DNA of 64,000 nt from Sciurus carolinensis (lineage: Eukaryota; Chordata; Mammalia; Rodentia; Sciuridae), in NCBI RefSeq assembly GCF_902686445.1, contig NW_025920104.1:4774001-4838000 (forward strand), read 5' to 3'. The position numbers and the translations under genes are program-made. Of this stretch, positions 35,646 through 48,780 are shown in pieces. Position 1 is the first letter of the stretch. Each line of letters begins with the position of its first letter. The notes under the pieces were generated by a model. It was given only the letters and a program-made list of their open reading frames with translations. It ran no database searches and was not told the DNA's origin.

Positions 35646-36076
35646 GGCAACCCTGATTGATGTGGGAATAGCATGGTGTATGGTGATGTGTCAATCAGGC
35701 AGTCTTTGGGAGTTTGCCACCAGTCCAGGGATGCTGACTTGGGCAACAAGGGCTAAGTAAGGGAGGTTTTGAATGATAAGGAAGATTGTTACTGGAACTG
35801 TCAAGGAGTTGGTCAGTTTCTTTGTCTTCTAAAGAATGTGTTCCCTTGGGACCTTGACATCTTGTCCATGAGGAATGTTCTCTTAGCTGTTTGGAGGTTC
35901 AGTTTCTAGATGGAGGATATTAGTTGATTTTGAGAATTTTAGTACTGTGAGTTCTTTCTGAAGAGAGAAAGAGGCTTGCCTTCCTTCTCAGAGAAGAATC
36001 TAGTGTGTTTCAAGTTAGCAGCTTTCATACAAAGTGCTGAGTGGCTGTAAAACCCTCCACAGGAGATCAGAGCACA

Positions 36077-36180
36077 TGGGTAGTGTTGTGGTTCAGTGGT
36101 GTAGCACTTGTCTGGCATGTGTGAGGCCCTGGTTCAATCATCAGTACTGCATATAAAGAAAAATAAAATAAATAAAGGTC
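36077..36180 (+). repeat. ID-type SINE with A-rich tail
   Basis: It contains tggttcagtggtgtagcac and cctggttcaatcatcagtac, then an aaaataaaataaataaagg tail characteristic of squirrel-type ID copies. Confidence 0.85.
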
Positions 36181-37274
36181 CATTGACAATTGAGAAAATA
36201 GATATTTTTACAGAGTCAGAGATCAGTCATCAGTCAGTGTTCCCAGTTGAGCTGGGAACTGTGAAGGAGCAAGGAATCAGCATCTGACAACTCTTTATGG
36301 AAGAGCCTGTTGCAGTAATGACTCTGTGAATTGTTGGTTTTTCTAGTAAGGAAACAACACTTCTTTCCTGCTTAACACTGACACTTTGCAGAACTGAAAT
36401 TCTCTCTGTTGACCTGGGCTGTGTTTGCACAGGCACTCGATTTTCATTGCCTAAAACTCCTTCAAGGCAATGCCTTTCTGTTGCCAAGCCTGTCGAGAGC
36501 CTTTCCACACCTTAACTCAGGATCCAGCCCTTTCACAGGAGAGGAGATGCCTGCACTCACACCAGCCCTTCACAGCCACAGAAAGATGTGACAGAAGCTG
36601 TTTGAGCTTCTGCCCTGAAAGCAGAGACATAGTATAAATCCAACTAGCAAGTGACAACAACTCTCAGAGCTAGCCAACACTGACCCTAGGTCACACAGGT
36701 GGGTGACAGCAGAATTCTGTCTGATTTTGGTGTGATGCCTGGTCTCTTTGACCCTGACCATTGCTACAGCCAGTCCTGGGTGCCTCTGCCCCTTTGGTCT
36801 GGACATTCACCCTGACCTCTTCCACTAGGTCCTACCCTGGACTTGCTCACTCCTCACTGACCCATGTTGCTCATTGTTATGGGGTGAACCTGACCAAATC
36901 CACATCACTTCCCACATGATGTGATGCATGTCTTTGTCAGAGGTTCTGATTCCTTCTGTAAACTAGATGAATTGCTTTCTGCTTTCACCCAGTGCTGCAT
37001 GGGTGCATCATGGAGACTTAGCAGAGCTGAAGTTGATATTCCTGAAAGATGATTCAGTGGATAGAGGGACACTGTCTCTCTCAGTCCCATGAGACACATG
37101 CTGCAGGGTTCCCAGCAGGCATGCCCTCTTACCTTTAATTTATTAAGGGATGCACAGGGATTCATCACAATATGTGTGTCTTGTTTCAACTGAAAGTAGT
37201 TTTGTGGCAGACAGTCTTTTTTCTTTATAAAAGTTTTGTATTTTCTATGTTTTAGATGAACGCCAGATTTTACC

Positions 37275-37372
37275 CAGGCTATCCTAAGCATCTGGGCTCC
37301 AGCCCTCTTCCCACCTCAGCCCCTTGAGTGCTGAGACAAGATGTGCCTCCACACCCAGCTGTCTCTCTTTTT
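37275..37372 (-). repeat. Degraded B1/Alu-like SINE
   Basis: The complement of a 7SL-type SINE: cccacctcagccccttgagtgc, then cctccacacccagct and a T-run at the right. It is weakly preserved. Confidence 0.5.
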
Positions 37373-38873
37373 TGCCCTTCTGACCACCCCTGTATTTTTA
37401 TTTCCTTTGCCACCTTCCAATTCCTCACATAATCCACACAAATATACCCATGATAAAACATTCACAATCAGTAGAAGACTGGAAGGGACACAGTTTGAAT
37501 ATTGACTTCAGGCTTCATGAAATAACTTCCTGACAGACAGCTCTTCTCTAAGGGAACCCAGGGATGATGTTAACAAAGGGGATGCAGTTCCCAGAAGAAA
37601 TATGATAATTCTGTAATACTTATGGAATTTGTTTCTGGGGTTACTTTTGGAGGAGAGTGCTTTGCTGTCCCTGGAGTACTTCTGGAGCAGACAGGAGGAA
37701 CCCAGGTCACAGAGACAGCAGGGCACCTACTCCATGCTATGGCCTGGCTGATGAGGCCTATTCAGCAAATCTGGCATTAGGATGGGGGCCCGCCTGGCCC
37801 AAGACCTGACCTCACACTTCAAGAGTCACTTGTCCTGGGGATACTCCAGAGCAGTAAGAAATAGATGACCAGAAACCCACTCTGGTTGCAGGCAGGGCAG
37901 ACAGCAGGGATGTGCAATGTGGGAAGCTGCTGCTGGGTTTCACAACAATGCTTAATATGGCCTTTCTCTGATGACCCACTTCAGGATGAGGCCACTTTCC
38001 CACCTGTCCTTATGTTTTATTCACAGGCTCCCTGAGAACTATTTCCACAGCCCATCAGGAGCTCTGCTCCTCCCTAGCTGAGCTGACACTCTCATGGCAG
38101 CAGTACTTCCAAGAACAAAGATGCTCTACCCTGCAAAACCCAAGTCAGCCTACACTGCTGACAGGTTACCCCCCTGAATGGGAAGAAGCATAGCCCACCT
38201 GGTCCTCCAGAGCACCGCAGTAGCACCTCCATCCATATCTACACTTGGACCAGAGCATGAACCATGGAGCAGAGAGTGAGAGGTAGGGATGATCATCACC
38301 CCATGACCACAGCAGCCAGGGTTCCTGTGCCCCTGTTCTAGACCTTTTGAGAAAAACAAGGTCTTGTGACTACACCAGAACAGGAGCTCCTGTGGGGGAC
38401 AGGCATTTTTCCAAGTCCACACCAAGCCAGAGGCTCCTGTGATCCTGCTTTAGAGCTGTAAATTAAGATAAGCTTGCTCCAGTGGCCATACCTGCTCAGG
38501 GCTCCTGTGCTCCTGCCTTTTTAGTTGTAAAGACAGGAGTGAGGAACTCTCTTCAGGTGAGCACACAAGGGAAGGTGATCTAATGTAACTCTCACAGTCT
38601 TTGGCAGTAGCAAGTGATGATCGGGTTCCAGAATAACTTCCCATTTTCAAGAATCACAAACAGGCACTAGGCCTGGAGGTTCAGAACTGAACACAGACCT
38701 GCTGACTGGCCCTGTGCTGTGGAACCAGAGTTGCCTTGATTCTGCTCCAGAGCTGTAACACTCCTTGTGCTGACAGCTGTCCACATGATGTTCAGATGGG
38801 ACTTTGTTAAAATCAAATGATATTTAAAATCCAGGGTCTCTCCATGGACAACAGCATGTGTCTCACTTCTCAA

Positions 38874-39095
38874 AGGCTTAGGAGGCTGAAGTAGGAGGAT
38901 GGCAAGTTTGAAGTCAGCCTCCGCAACTTATCAAGGCCTTAAGCAATGTAATGAGACAGTGTCTCAAAATAAAACATAAGCAGAGGGTTGGGAAGTGTAG
39001 CTCTGTGATTATGCATCCCTGGGGGCAATCCATGGTACTAACAAATAAAATACCATAACATAAAATGACACAATATATCACAAAATAAAATAAAA
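38874..39095 (+). repeat. B1-ID dimeric SINE
   Basis: A B1-like left half (ggaggctgaagtaggagg to gtgtctcaaaataaaac) is joined directly to an ID-like right half (gttgggaagtgtagctctgtg), then a long A-rich tail. Such fused SINEs are known from squirrel-related rodents. Confidence 0.8.
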
Positions 39096-39354
39096 TTCAG
39101 AGCCTCAGCCACACTTGAAGCACTCAGTGCCACATGAGGCTTGTCTTTATAGACCCTCTGGGGCATGGACTTAGCCTGGAGCAGGCATCTGTTTTCCAGT
39201 CCCACCTACCCCTCTCAGGACTGCGTCTGTACATTGACTTCTATTCCCATTGTATGGGCAATCAATAGCATGGAGTTGCTTGGTTCTGCCCAGGCTGGTT
39301 CTGCTTTGTTCCCAGGGCCAGGAGATCACATGTCAGGCTCCTTATTAGTTAAGA

Positions 39355-39465
39355 TAGAAATAACAGGGGCTCACTGTTGCTAAGGCTGGTGTGGGCTTTG
39401 CAGTCCTCTGTCTCAGCCTCTTGAGAAAGTGGATTACAAGCACATACCACTGAGTCTGGTTCAGA
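39355..39465 (-). repeat. B1-like SINE
   Basis: The complement of the B1 order: ggctcactgttgctaagg, ctgtctcagcctcttgag and gcacataccactgag. Confidence 0.7.
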
Positions 39466-39607
39466 CTCTATCTCTCAAGTCTACCTGATTCCCTGGAAAA
39501 ACTGGGTACTTTCCTTATGATGGTGCACATATCAACCTCTATCACTCGCAGGAACAGGAACTTCCAGGAACAGAGGGCCAGAAAGTCAGGGCCCCTGAGC
39601 TAGGCAG

Positions 39608-40141
39608 TGTTATGGGGTGGAACTTAAGAACAGACCGATCACCACTGAGAAGTCCAAATTTGAATGTCTTTATTAAGATGGCCAGCTGACTGTCTCACAC
39701 AATGTCCCAAAAATTGGCTATTGGGAGAACAGCCCCAACCACAGGGTTGTAGGGGGTTTTATACCAAAAATCACATCAATCATAAGTGTCTGTAATTTTT
39801 CTATGATGAAAAATTACAAACTAACATCATGAGATCTTCGACAGAGGGGTAAGTGGGTCAAACTGACCCTTAACTAGGTACAAACTAAAGAATGGTTGCT
39901 AACATCCACACAATTACTGTTTGTATGGTACATTGGTTACTACATAGGAGTTGCCATTGTATATTATTAAACATGTCACACTAAGAAACTGATGATGGGT
40001 ACAGAGGTAGGGTGTTCCCATGGGAGAAACTTATTTTCTACATAACATGGAGTCTCAGAGCAAAATGGAGTCTGTTTAGTCATTTCCCTTACAGTCTGGT
40101 CTATAACATTCTTATGGAGCCAGATCTGTCAGTCCATCACA
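39608..40141 (-). repeat. Provirus B 3' LTR
   Basis: 534 bp. The TATAAAA complement is at 39757-39763 and the AATAAA complement at 39669-39674. Immediately inside, the minus strand reads AGTGGGGAA (40142-40150), the polypurine tract. Confidence 0.88.
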
Positions 40142-40574
40142 TTCCCCACTGGTTTTTTGTACATAATCAAATCAATGATTTATTAGTAGTGTATAGGTGA
40201 TTATAGTGAGTGGGCAACACCATTAGCTTAATAGACTGGATTTTATCTCTAACATATTTAAGTCCAAATTTATTTGTCTACTTAAACTTTTGAAATTCTG
40301 ATTTCCAGTAATCAGTGCAAAGGTTCCTATAGCTCTGGAGCCCATTATACCTATTTCCACTAGGACGGGAACTAAGACAGGGGCTGCTTATTTAGATATT
40401 AGCCCCATATGTTCCTTTTATCCCTCCCCATCATAATTGTATACAGAATTTAGCCCATTTGGTATTCTCAAAACATTGAATGATTAAGCACAGAGTTATT
40501 CCTGACATAGTCCAAGCAAGAGAAAAAACACGATTGACATTTTTTCAGTCTTATCTTTAGATGGTGGTTGGGAT

Positions 40575-40725
40575 CTCTGCAGGCTGTCCATTTTTCTGTT
40601 GTCTTGACTCACATGTAATGAGCCCATGTTGTGTGTAACGTCCCTTCCATTTCAGCCAGGTGATAGTCCTTTCTGGAACAATTTGATGTAGACATAGTCT
40701 TCTGACTGAAATGGGTGTTGGAAAT
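40575..40725 (-). pseudogene. Integrase C-terminal remnant of provirus B
   Basis: Minus-strand translation over two frames gives PFQSEDYVYIK, then GLSP, then (after a one-base shift) WKGRY. This is the order found in the C-terminal domain of gamma-type integrases. The remnant is too short and shifted to be functional. Confidence 0.5.
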
Positions 40726-43700
40726 CAGTGGTCTCTTGGGGCTGGTTCTCTCAAAAGTTGAACCTGTTAGAGAGACTTAACAACTGGTTAGAACAGGAGC
40801 AGGTTCTTGGTAAGGGTGGAGGAAGGGTTCTGGAAGCATTAACCTTTTAATCTCTCAGAGGTCATTTGCCTCCAACTTTTTGGACCCAAACCGGCCCTTA
40901 TTTTTGTGATTTAACCCAATTTACCTATCTATATTGACTGTCTTTTAAAATTTTTATTATTACCCCTCTAATTTTAGGGACTCTTTGCTGCTGTAAGAAA
41001 AAAGGGCGATGACTGCTCTTGCTGCTTCAAGCTGAGAGGGGGTGATGTGGGGTGGGGCAAGCAGTAAAAAGTTCCCTTTTAGGGGTAAAAAACAAAAAAA
41101 AAAAACATGAGTACAAAATAAATAACATCTGCAACATGTCAATGAATATCATGAAGCTGATAGAAATTAATAATCTCTTACCAGGAGGTGGAAGAATTGA
41201 GAGGCTGTTCCCATAAAAAGGCCTAACAAAGCTTAACAAGGCTGGAGAGGATAAGGAGTTTTCAGGAATATAATCTTAACACTGTCTGAGTTATCAGGAA
41301 TGTAAACACAACATTTAGTTAAGTTACTTTCTGTCATCTGATTTTTGTAAAATATCTTTTTACTGGTATGATCTTTCTGTTTAGTAGAGATCCCTTTATT
41401 TTTGTTACTTAGGGCTAGAGAATCATACCAGCAAACATGGATTAAATCTACCTGTACCGGAGGTTAGTATGATCTGTAGGCCTTAAACTGACTAAAAACT
41501 TATAAATTTAACAGTTTTTCATGATAGTTATCAGGCATTTTTGTCTAAGAATAATTTTTGTTACCTCCAGTTTTATTTATTTTGGGGACTAACACAAGTT
41601 TATATCCTAAGTTACATGAAAATAACTATTGTTCTGTTTTTAAAATGTACAGGAATGACTGTGATTTCGTTTTAACTGTTTTGCTAGGTGTTTAATACCA
41701 AGCTTGTCAAATTGATCTTGTTCCTATCTGCTGTTAAGAGTCAGTTGAGTTCCAACAGGGGTCACTCTTGGGGAACTTGAGAGCAGCTTCTTAGCTCCAT
41801 TAGTGTCATTCACCTGGTAGGGTCTCCTTGATGAGGTGGCTTCCTTTGGAAGCATTAGGGATGACTCCCTTTCCCAATGACCCTCCTCTGCAGCAGGTGC
41901 ACTGATTGGCTTTTCATCCTCTAGTGGTCTCATCAGTCTCCCTGATCAGAAGGTTGTGTGGCCCAGAGTTGCAAAGCTCCTTAGAGAAGTTCTCTTATTC
42001 CCTGGGTTTAGACTGCCTTTGAGGGCAAGAGCCAAATATTGATTTTCTTGACCCCTTTATTTTAATCTCAATCTTTAAGTTTTGATCTTAAACATCCAGC
42101 AAGTTAGTTTCATCAGTCATGTAGTAAGAGTACTGGGTTTTAACTTTAATTTCTATGGCTTTATAGTTATTTACAAACTTTTATTAAACTGGGATCTATA
42201 TTATCTCTCCTACAGGTGATGTCTTATTATCTCAAATTAATTTAGATTGTTCTTGAAGCTGTACCTCTGTAAAACATTAATTAGTCAACAGTTACAGAGT
42301 TTACAAGGAAAATACAAAATGGGATTAACAACAGTAAAACATATTTAGTTGTGTAATAGCTATCTTAAATTTTGGCTGAGCTATATATTATATTCCCTGT
42401 TTGAGATCACAGTAATTTTATAACAAAAAATCAATCTTTAGAGTATAGGAAGCAGAGCCTTATCTCAGGTAAGGCGGGGTTCTTCATAAATCTTAGGCAA
42501 AGTGGTCTAGTTCTGAAGCTGATCTTTATTTTTTTAAATATCATTTTATAAAGTTTACAAATATTGTTTCCTAAGTTTATATAAATATTACTTAACACAG
42601 TATGATATTACACCTAAAATATGAATCAATGAAAGCTGAGAGAGATTTTAGATTTCCTTTTGTGTAGTAAAGAGGCAAAAATTTTCCTGTTTCATGATAT
42701 TAACTTTTGAACATATCAGACTCTCATTATCTTTTAGAAATACATTTACATTTTTATCCCAGGGCATAAGGTAAGATAATTTTCAGGCCCAGTTACAGAA
42801 CACTAAATGATATAAATAAATCCCCAATAAAATTTCTTATTTTGATAAGTTTAAATTTACCATTACAACTTTGGGTTGGAGAACACCAGCTTGATAAAAT
42901 GTTCTTTTAAACCTTTTAAAGACTTGTATACCTGGAAGATATGAACACATTTAATATATATATAAGAGTGATAGAATCATAATTACATTTATGTTTTTAT
43001 ATTAACCATGTTTAACTTTTAAAGAATATTTAGACTTTGTAATGTAGTACAATACTCTAAAATAACAGTTGCCATTTAACCAGAATTGTACAATCCCTTA
43101 ATTTTTAAGGCTGGTTGCTCTAGAGAATAAAATTTAACAGATACAATGTTAAGAGTAAATTAATGTTTTAAGAATTATTGATCATTTTAGCATATAGACT
43201 GAACTTTGGTTTATATCAGTACATTAATGTTTGACCTTAGGAAAAAACCTCGAATAGTTTTAATTGTTGTGTTACTTATATATACACAAAAACGTTTTAA
43301 AATTTACCCTTAATTAACACTTTTTAATCACTTAATTAGACACTCTTGTTGTTTACTTAGATGTATTACAGCCTTATTTTATTACATAAAGACTATTTTT
43401 ATCTAGAAACATTTTTATTAAATGTATTTTTATATCTAAAACCTTACAATGTTTTAATGTGTTGATCCCCCTTTTAAAGTTTATATTTTGATACAACCCT
43501 TATAAATTTCTGAATTCAGATAAATTAATCCATTTTAATCTGATGAAATACTTTGTTACTTATAGAACCCTATTTAAATACAGTTGAAACTTTTGACCCT
43601 TTATATAGAATAATACCTGTTAAGACTTTTAGTAATCATGTTTTTAGTGATAATATAAAGTAAATTTAAACCCCTTTATTTATTTACCAATTTATGAAAA

Positions 43701-45342
43701 CACCAAAAATGATTTAAGTATGTTACCCTGTGGAATTTAAGAGTTAAGAGTACTTGATGTTGTATTTAACAGTTAGCATTTTAACTTTTTAAACCAATCA
43801 GATGTCTCTAACAAACATATCCACAATCAATCCCCTATATGTTAAATCTAATTTAGTTATTTTTTAAAAGCCAAGACATCAGAGAATTGTATTGAGTTGT
43901 ATCAGTCATTTCTTTCCTGTTGAAGAAAAACCTAGAAACAATGGATATTAGACATTTTATAAAATTAACATTTTATTTATTTTTTTTTGGCCACCTGGAA
44001 ACAAAACTCTGTTAGTAACTTGAAAGTCATATTTTTGTTTATCCAATTTAAAAATCTTTTAAATCATGTAAATCAAAAGCATTTGGATCCATTTTTTAAA
44101 ATTTTAATTTATGAGCTCATATGTCAATTTTGGTACCAAATATATGTAGACATGATGATACACCAGTGTACATATATATAAAATAAACAGAAGAAAAAAG
44201 GCCTTATAGCTAATTTTTAAAAGCCCATTAGATTGAGAGTTAACCCTTGTAAACTGGCCTCTGAATGAAACAGAGCATTAATAAAGCCTTAGAGCTGGAT
44301 AAAATAGGTCTGTTAAAAAATTAACTTAGGTTCACCAGATCGAAATTATGAACTCAAAAAATAGAACATTTAAAAGTCTTTGGCCTCCATCCTGATGTGG
44401 TCCTTATCATCAGAGATGAAAAGGAATTAAGAGAATACAGACAAAGGTTATGCCCCATCCCTCCCTGAAGGAGTTTCCTGAAGAGACAGCAAGGGAGCTG
44501 CTTCCATTTGTCTCCTTGGGAGAGTCCCCTCAGGTTGGGGTCTTGATCTAAACCAGTTTTTCTGGTCTCCTGGATGGCAGCCATCAAAATTTTAGCCTGG
44601 CATTTTGGTGAACCAACTCCAATAGTTGGAAGTTCCTATTGGCAGCAGTTTACATTTTAATGTAAGCTTCAGTGAACATGGTTAAAAACATTTTTAACCA
44701 TTTTTTTCCAAATTTTACTATAAAACATTTGATCAGATTGTTCAGGCTGCCCAAAGACAATTTGGTGGTCCCCTGAGGGGCCATCTAACCTCAAAATTTG
44801 GTCATTCTCTCTCACAGAATTTAGAGAGAGAAAAGACATTGCAGTGGGTTCCGTAGTCATTTGGCTCTCTTCTGGAATTCCTATAAATTAGTTAACATGC
44901 ACTGGAGGGGACTACATGACTGACGTGAGGGAGACTGACCCATGCTTACACTTAAAGGCAATAAAAAAAAAGAAAACGACAAACAAACAGAACAGATAAA
45001 ACACCAAAAACACAGACAAGTGGCCACTCCAGATTCCAGACCAGAGGAACTGAGCAACGTCTTGTCAGCCGCGGACTCGGGAAGTAATGCTGCATCCAGC
45101 CTTCCTCAGAGTCCCCAGATGCGGATCCACCAAAAACAGACTTACCGGTCCCCGAGGGGTGCAGAAACAGGTGACTCTCTCGGAGAATTTAGTTCAGTCC
45201 TGGGGCGGGGCTCCACAGACTGTACAGCCTGGGGCTGAGGAACATCACTCAGAGGCCTTCCCCTAGGAGCAACTTTGTGGCCTCTCCACTCTGAAGGAGT
45301 TTCCAGGTCATTGGTGAGCAGTGATTGCTCACCAGGCAGCAA

Positions 45343-45362
45343 GAATCTTGCTGGGGCCTCCA
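45343..45362 (-). other. Provirus B primer binding site, tRNA-Thr type
   Basis: On the minus strand, TGGAGGCCCCAGCAAGATTC starts 2 bases inside the LTR. It agrees with the complement of a mammalian tRNA-Thr 3' end at all but about two positions. Confidence 0.7.
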
Positions 45363-45364
45363 AA

Positions 45365-45892
45365 TGTTATGAGGTGCAACTTAAGAACAGACCGATCACC
45401 ACTGAGAAGTCCAAATTTGAGAGTCTTTATTAAGATGGCCAGCTGACTGTCTCACACAATGCCCCAAAAAATGGCTATTGGGAGAACAGCCCTGACCACA
45501 GTGTTGAAGGGGTTTTTATACCAAAATCACAACAATCATAAGTGTCTGTTGCTATGATTAAAAATTACAAACTAACATCATGAGATCTTCGACAGAGGGG
45601 TAAGTGGGTCAAACTGACCCTTACCTAGGTACAAACTAAAGAATGGTTGCTAACATCCATACAATTACCGTTTGCATGGTACATTGGTTACTACATAGGA
45701 GTTGCCATTGTATATTATTAAACATGTCTCACTAAGTTACTGATAATGGGCACAGAGGCAGGGTGTTCCCATGGGAGAAACTTATTTTCTACATAACATG
45801 GAGTCTTAGAGTAAAATGGAGTCTGTTTAGTCATTTCCCTTACAGTCTGACCTAAAACATTCTCATGGAGCTAGATCTGTCAGTCCATCACA
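45365..45892 (-). repeat. Provirus B 5' LTR
   Basis: 528 bp. On the minus strand it begins TGTGATGG and ends ATAACA. The TATAAAA complement is at 45514-45520 and the AATAAA complement at 45426-45431. Confidence 0.88.
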
Positions 45893-46544
45893 GCAGCTGC
45901 AAGACTGAAGGCAAATCCCTGGGAGTCAGTAGGTCTTATGGTCAGTCACAGTGGGATCCAGATTCAGGTTCTGCCACTGCCTGCCATCTTGTTCACTTTG
46001 TTAACTCCTTGACCTCCTGTCTACTCATTTCCAGGATGGAAACAGCTAATGCAAGGCTTGCCATGAGCATCAATAGGTCGGGACAGATCAGTCCTGTTTC
46101 CTGCTGTTCTCTTCAGGCTGTATCCCCTCCCACTAGAGAATTTCAGGTTTTAAAATCACATTTCTCTACAATGTACTCAACATTTATGCCTCAAAACGGA
46201 TGTGGACATGATGCTCCTGAGGCTCTTGTGGGGTGCTTCTTCTGACAGAGGCAGCTGGGGATCCTGAGATCCCACCTTCCCTAGGAGCTGCAGATACCAC
46301 TCTTCAGCTTGTTGCAGATCACATTTGGTATAGAAGGCCCAATACATTGTTGGCACTGCACCACCTCACTCATTGAACTCTGCTCATGAGTTACAGGAAT
46401 CATAGAAAGGATGAGTCAGTGACCCTGCAGGACTCACTAGTTTGATTCATCCATAAATCTCTGTTCATCTTCTTAGCTGGAATTCACCTCCTCTCTGGAT
46501 TACCCCAGCTAGGATTGAGAAGCTATTGATCAAAACTAAGGTCT

Positions 46545-46672
46545 TGTGCTTGCTATGCAAGCACTCTACTGCTGAATCACACCCAAACCCTTTTTTGTTT
46601 TAGTAGGAGAGGGGGTTTCACTAAGTTGCTGAAGCTGGTCTTGAACGTGAGATCCTCCTCCCCAATCCCCTT
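46545..46672 (-). repeat. ID plus B1-like SINE, minus strand
   Basis: The complement of an ID half (tgcaagcactctactgctgaatcac) is followed by the complement of a B1 half (gggggtttcactaagttgctgaag). This is the reverse of the B1-ID dimer seen at 38874. Confidence 0.7.
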
Positions 46673-48454
46673 CAGTAATTGAAGATAATGTTGTGGCCAT
46701 CTAACTTGTTTCTATGACCTCTCAGAGAAATAGAAATTTTCTGCCTGATATTATGGGTTTTAAGTTAATATTACTGCTCTGGGAAGACAGGACCCAGGAC
46801 ACATGATAGATTAATGACAGACAGGTGGACAGACGATGCCCTACAGAGTGTAGCAGAGGACATGGAGCTACCTACAGCTGGGAAAGCATTGTAGGTCTAT
46901 GTTCTCAGTCTTACAGCATTGACAGATACACCAGTGAGCTAGGAGGTAAAAAGGTAGTCTGCAAGGCTGTAAAATTAAGAAAATATAGGTGGTTGGGAAG
47001 GTAGCTCGGTTTTCAAAACTACGTATTCAGTGGAAACACAAGGAAGGCAGAGTGAGAAAAAGCAAGATGATGGAAACCAGACTATCTGAGGCAGGGAAGC
47101 AGTTCATCCTGCTCCAGAACTCCATGAGGAAACTTCCCTGATGGCAGGGGCAGATTCCATTTGTTGAGAACAGGCACATGTGCAGGAGTATCATTAAATG
47201 CAGTCACCGCTACTTCATAGTAAAACATCACATCCTAAGGAACAGACTTTGGGTGATGAGCTGTGCATCATGGGGAGGCCCATGAAGAGTGCAGGGTGAC
47301 CACAACCCTCCTGTGTGTGTAGGAACAGCAGGAGGCTGGGCTCTGCCTGTCCTACAGATGCTCCTGTTGTGCTACCCTGGGGTCTGTGCCCTAGTGTTGC
47401 CTCCTTTACACTCATGCATGAGCATGCAGTCTTGTTCTTGATGTGGTTGTTTTTTCTCTGATTTAGATGAGAGCTGGAGAGCCCCCACGTTCAGTAAGCA
47501 AACCACAAAGAAAAGTCTTTGACACAGATTAACTGTTAGACACAGGGGAGACATGAACAGGACACTTTCTTGTAGAAAAAAAAACTGTCCATTCTCCAAA
47601 GGATTTTGAAAACCCATAGTCCACACACCATGCCAGCCACCACATTCAGGAGACAATCCAGACTTTCTCAACATACAGAGAATGAGAGTCTTAAGGAAGG
47701 AACAGAGGCTAACCTGAACACAATCCACACTCTGGATTTATCAGATACTGATTCTAAAGCCTTATATAACTACACTGAACATCAGAAAGGAAAACACTCA
47801 TGAAATTGTTGCAGAGGTGGAGAAACCCTCTGAAATCTGTTTGTGAAGACCCTTCATAAATGTGAAAAAAAGACATTCTCTTGAAAAAGACGAGGAGAGT
47901 TTCCAGGCATATTCCCTGAGAGCATGTCCAGGGTGTTCTTCAGGCAGAAGCAGGGGACCAGAAGGAATGGTTGACACCAGAAGTGTGCATGTCACTAGAT
48001 TGAGAGTGCCTGGCTTCCCCAAGTCATGCAACAATATGCCCTATTGTTCTGTATATAGGAAACCTGTAAAAATGAGCACATACACACTGTTTATGGTCAC
48101 TTTGAAATAAATGCTGCAGTCTTAGAATTACTTTTGATAAAAGTAATAGGTGAATTGGAGTGTTTGAAAATATCCATGTATATTTTCTTCTATCTAGAAA
48201 ATATATATAAAAGGTGTCTACTTCTAGAGTCTGACTGTAATGCACCTGTATCAATTTCATTGAAATATTCATAAGATTGAAAAATCTATGTTTTACTGGA
48301 TTAAAACATGTATGAAAAGAAAAAGTTAAAAATTTTCTAGTGAGTCTTCCCCTGGTTTCCTTTCTCCTTGGCTGCTTCACCTTCTCCTGCCAGTGAAGGC
48401 CCCTGTGACATATTGCCCATTTATCTCGGGTATCTTTATGTCATCTTCATTTCT

Positions 48455-48520
48455 TTAGTACTAGGGATTGGTTGCAAGGGTGCTGTAACACTGAACTACA
48501 CCCCAATGCTTCTTGTTTTA
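48455..48520 (-). repeat. ID-type SINE fragment
   Basis: The complement of the ID body: tactagggattgg, then gctgtaacactgaactacacccc. Confidence 0.65.
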
Positions 48521-48524
48521 GTGA

Positions 48525-48655
48525 TTATTATTTGTTCTTAAGAGAATAGAGTGCATTTTAACATACTATACATATGTGGAGTAGACGTATCATTTTTTGT
48601 GGTTGTACATGATGTAGAATTACATTGGTCATGTAATCATGTATGCAAATAGAAC
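48525..48655 (-). mobile_element. L1 3'-end fragment
   Basis: The segment gttgtacatgatgtagaattac and what follows resembles the 3' end of the L1 fragment near 33540-33600. Confidence 0.55.
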
Positions 48656-48657
48656 AG

Positions 48658-48780
48658 CCCTTCTTTTTAAATTTTGACAAAGAGTCTCTAAGATGCAGGG
48701 CTGGCCATGAAATTGCAATCCCCCTGTCTCAGTCTCCTGAATCGCTGGGATTACAGGTATGGCCACCATGCCCAGCTTTG
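48658..48780 (-). repeat. B1-like SINE
   Basis: The complement of a 7SL-type SINE: acaaagagtctctaag, ctgtctcagtctcctgaatcgc, and gccaccatgcccagct at the right end. Confidence 0.8.

Larger units (their letters stand above)
39608..45892 (-). mobile_element. Provirus B: class I-like ERV, minus strand, largely non-coding
   Basis: Two LTRs of about 530 bp, roughly 94 percent identical by eye, are flanked by GCAG at 39604-39607 and 45893-45896 (a 4-bp target duplication, typical of gamma-type ERVs). Orientation is minus. The primer site is next to the right LTR and the polypurine tract next to the left one. LTR TATA and poly(A) signals also read on the minus strand. The 5.2 kb interior is very AT-rich from 41300 to 44300, with no frame over about 80 codons that I can assign. 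Only an integrase C-terminal trace remains. It is a non-autonomous or heavily decayed element. Confidence 0.85.
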
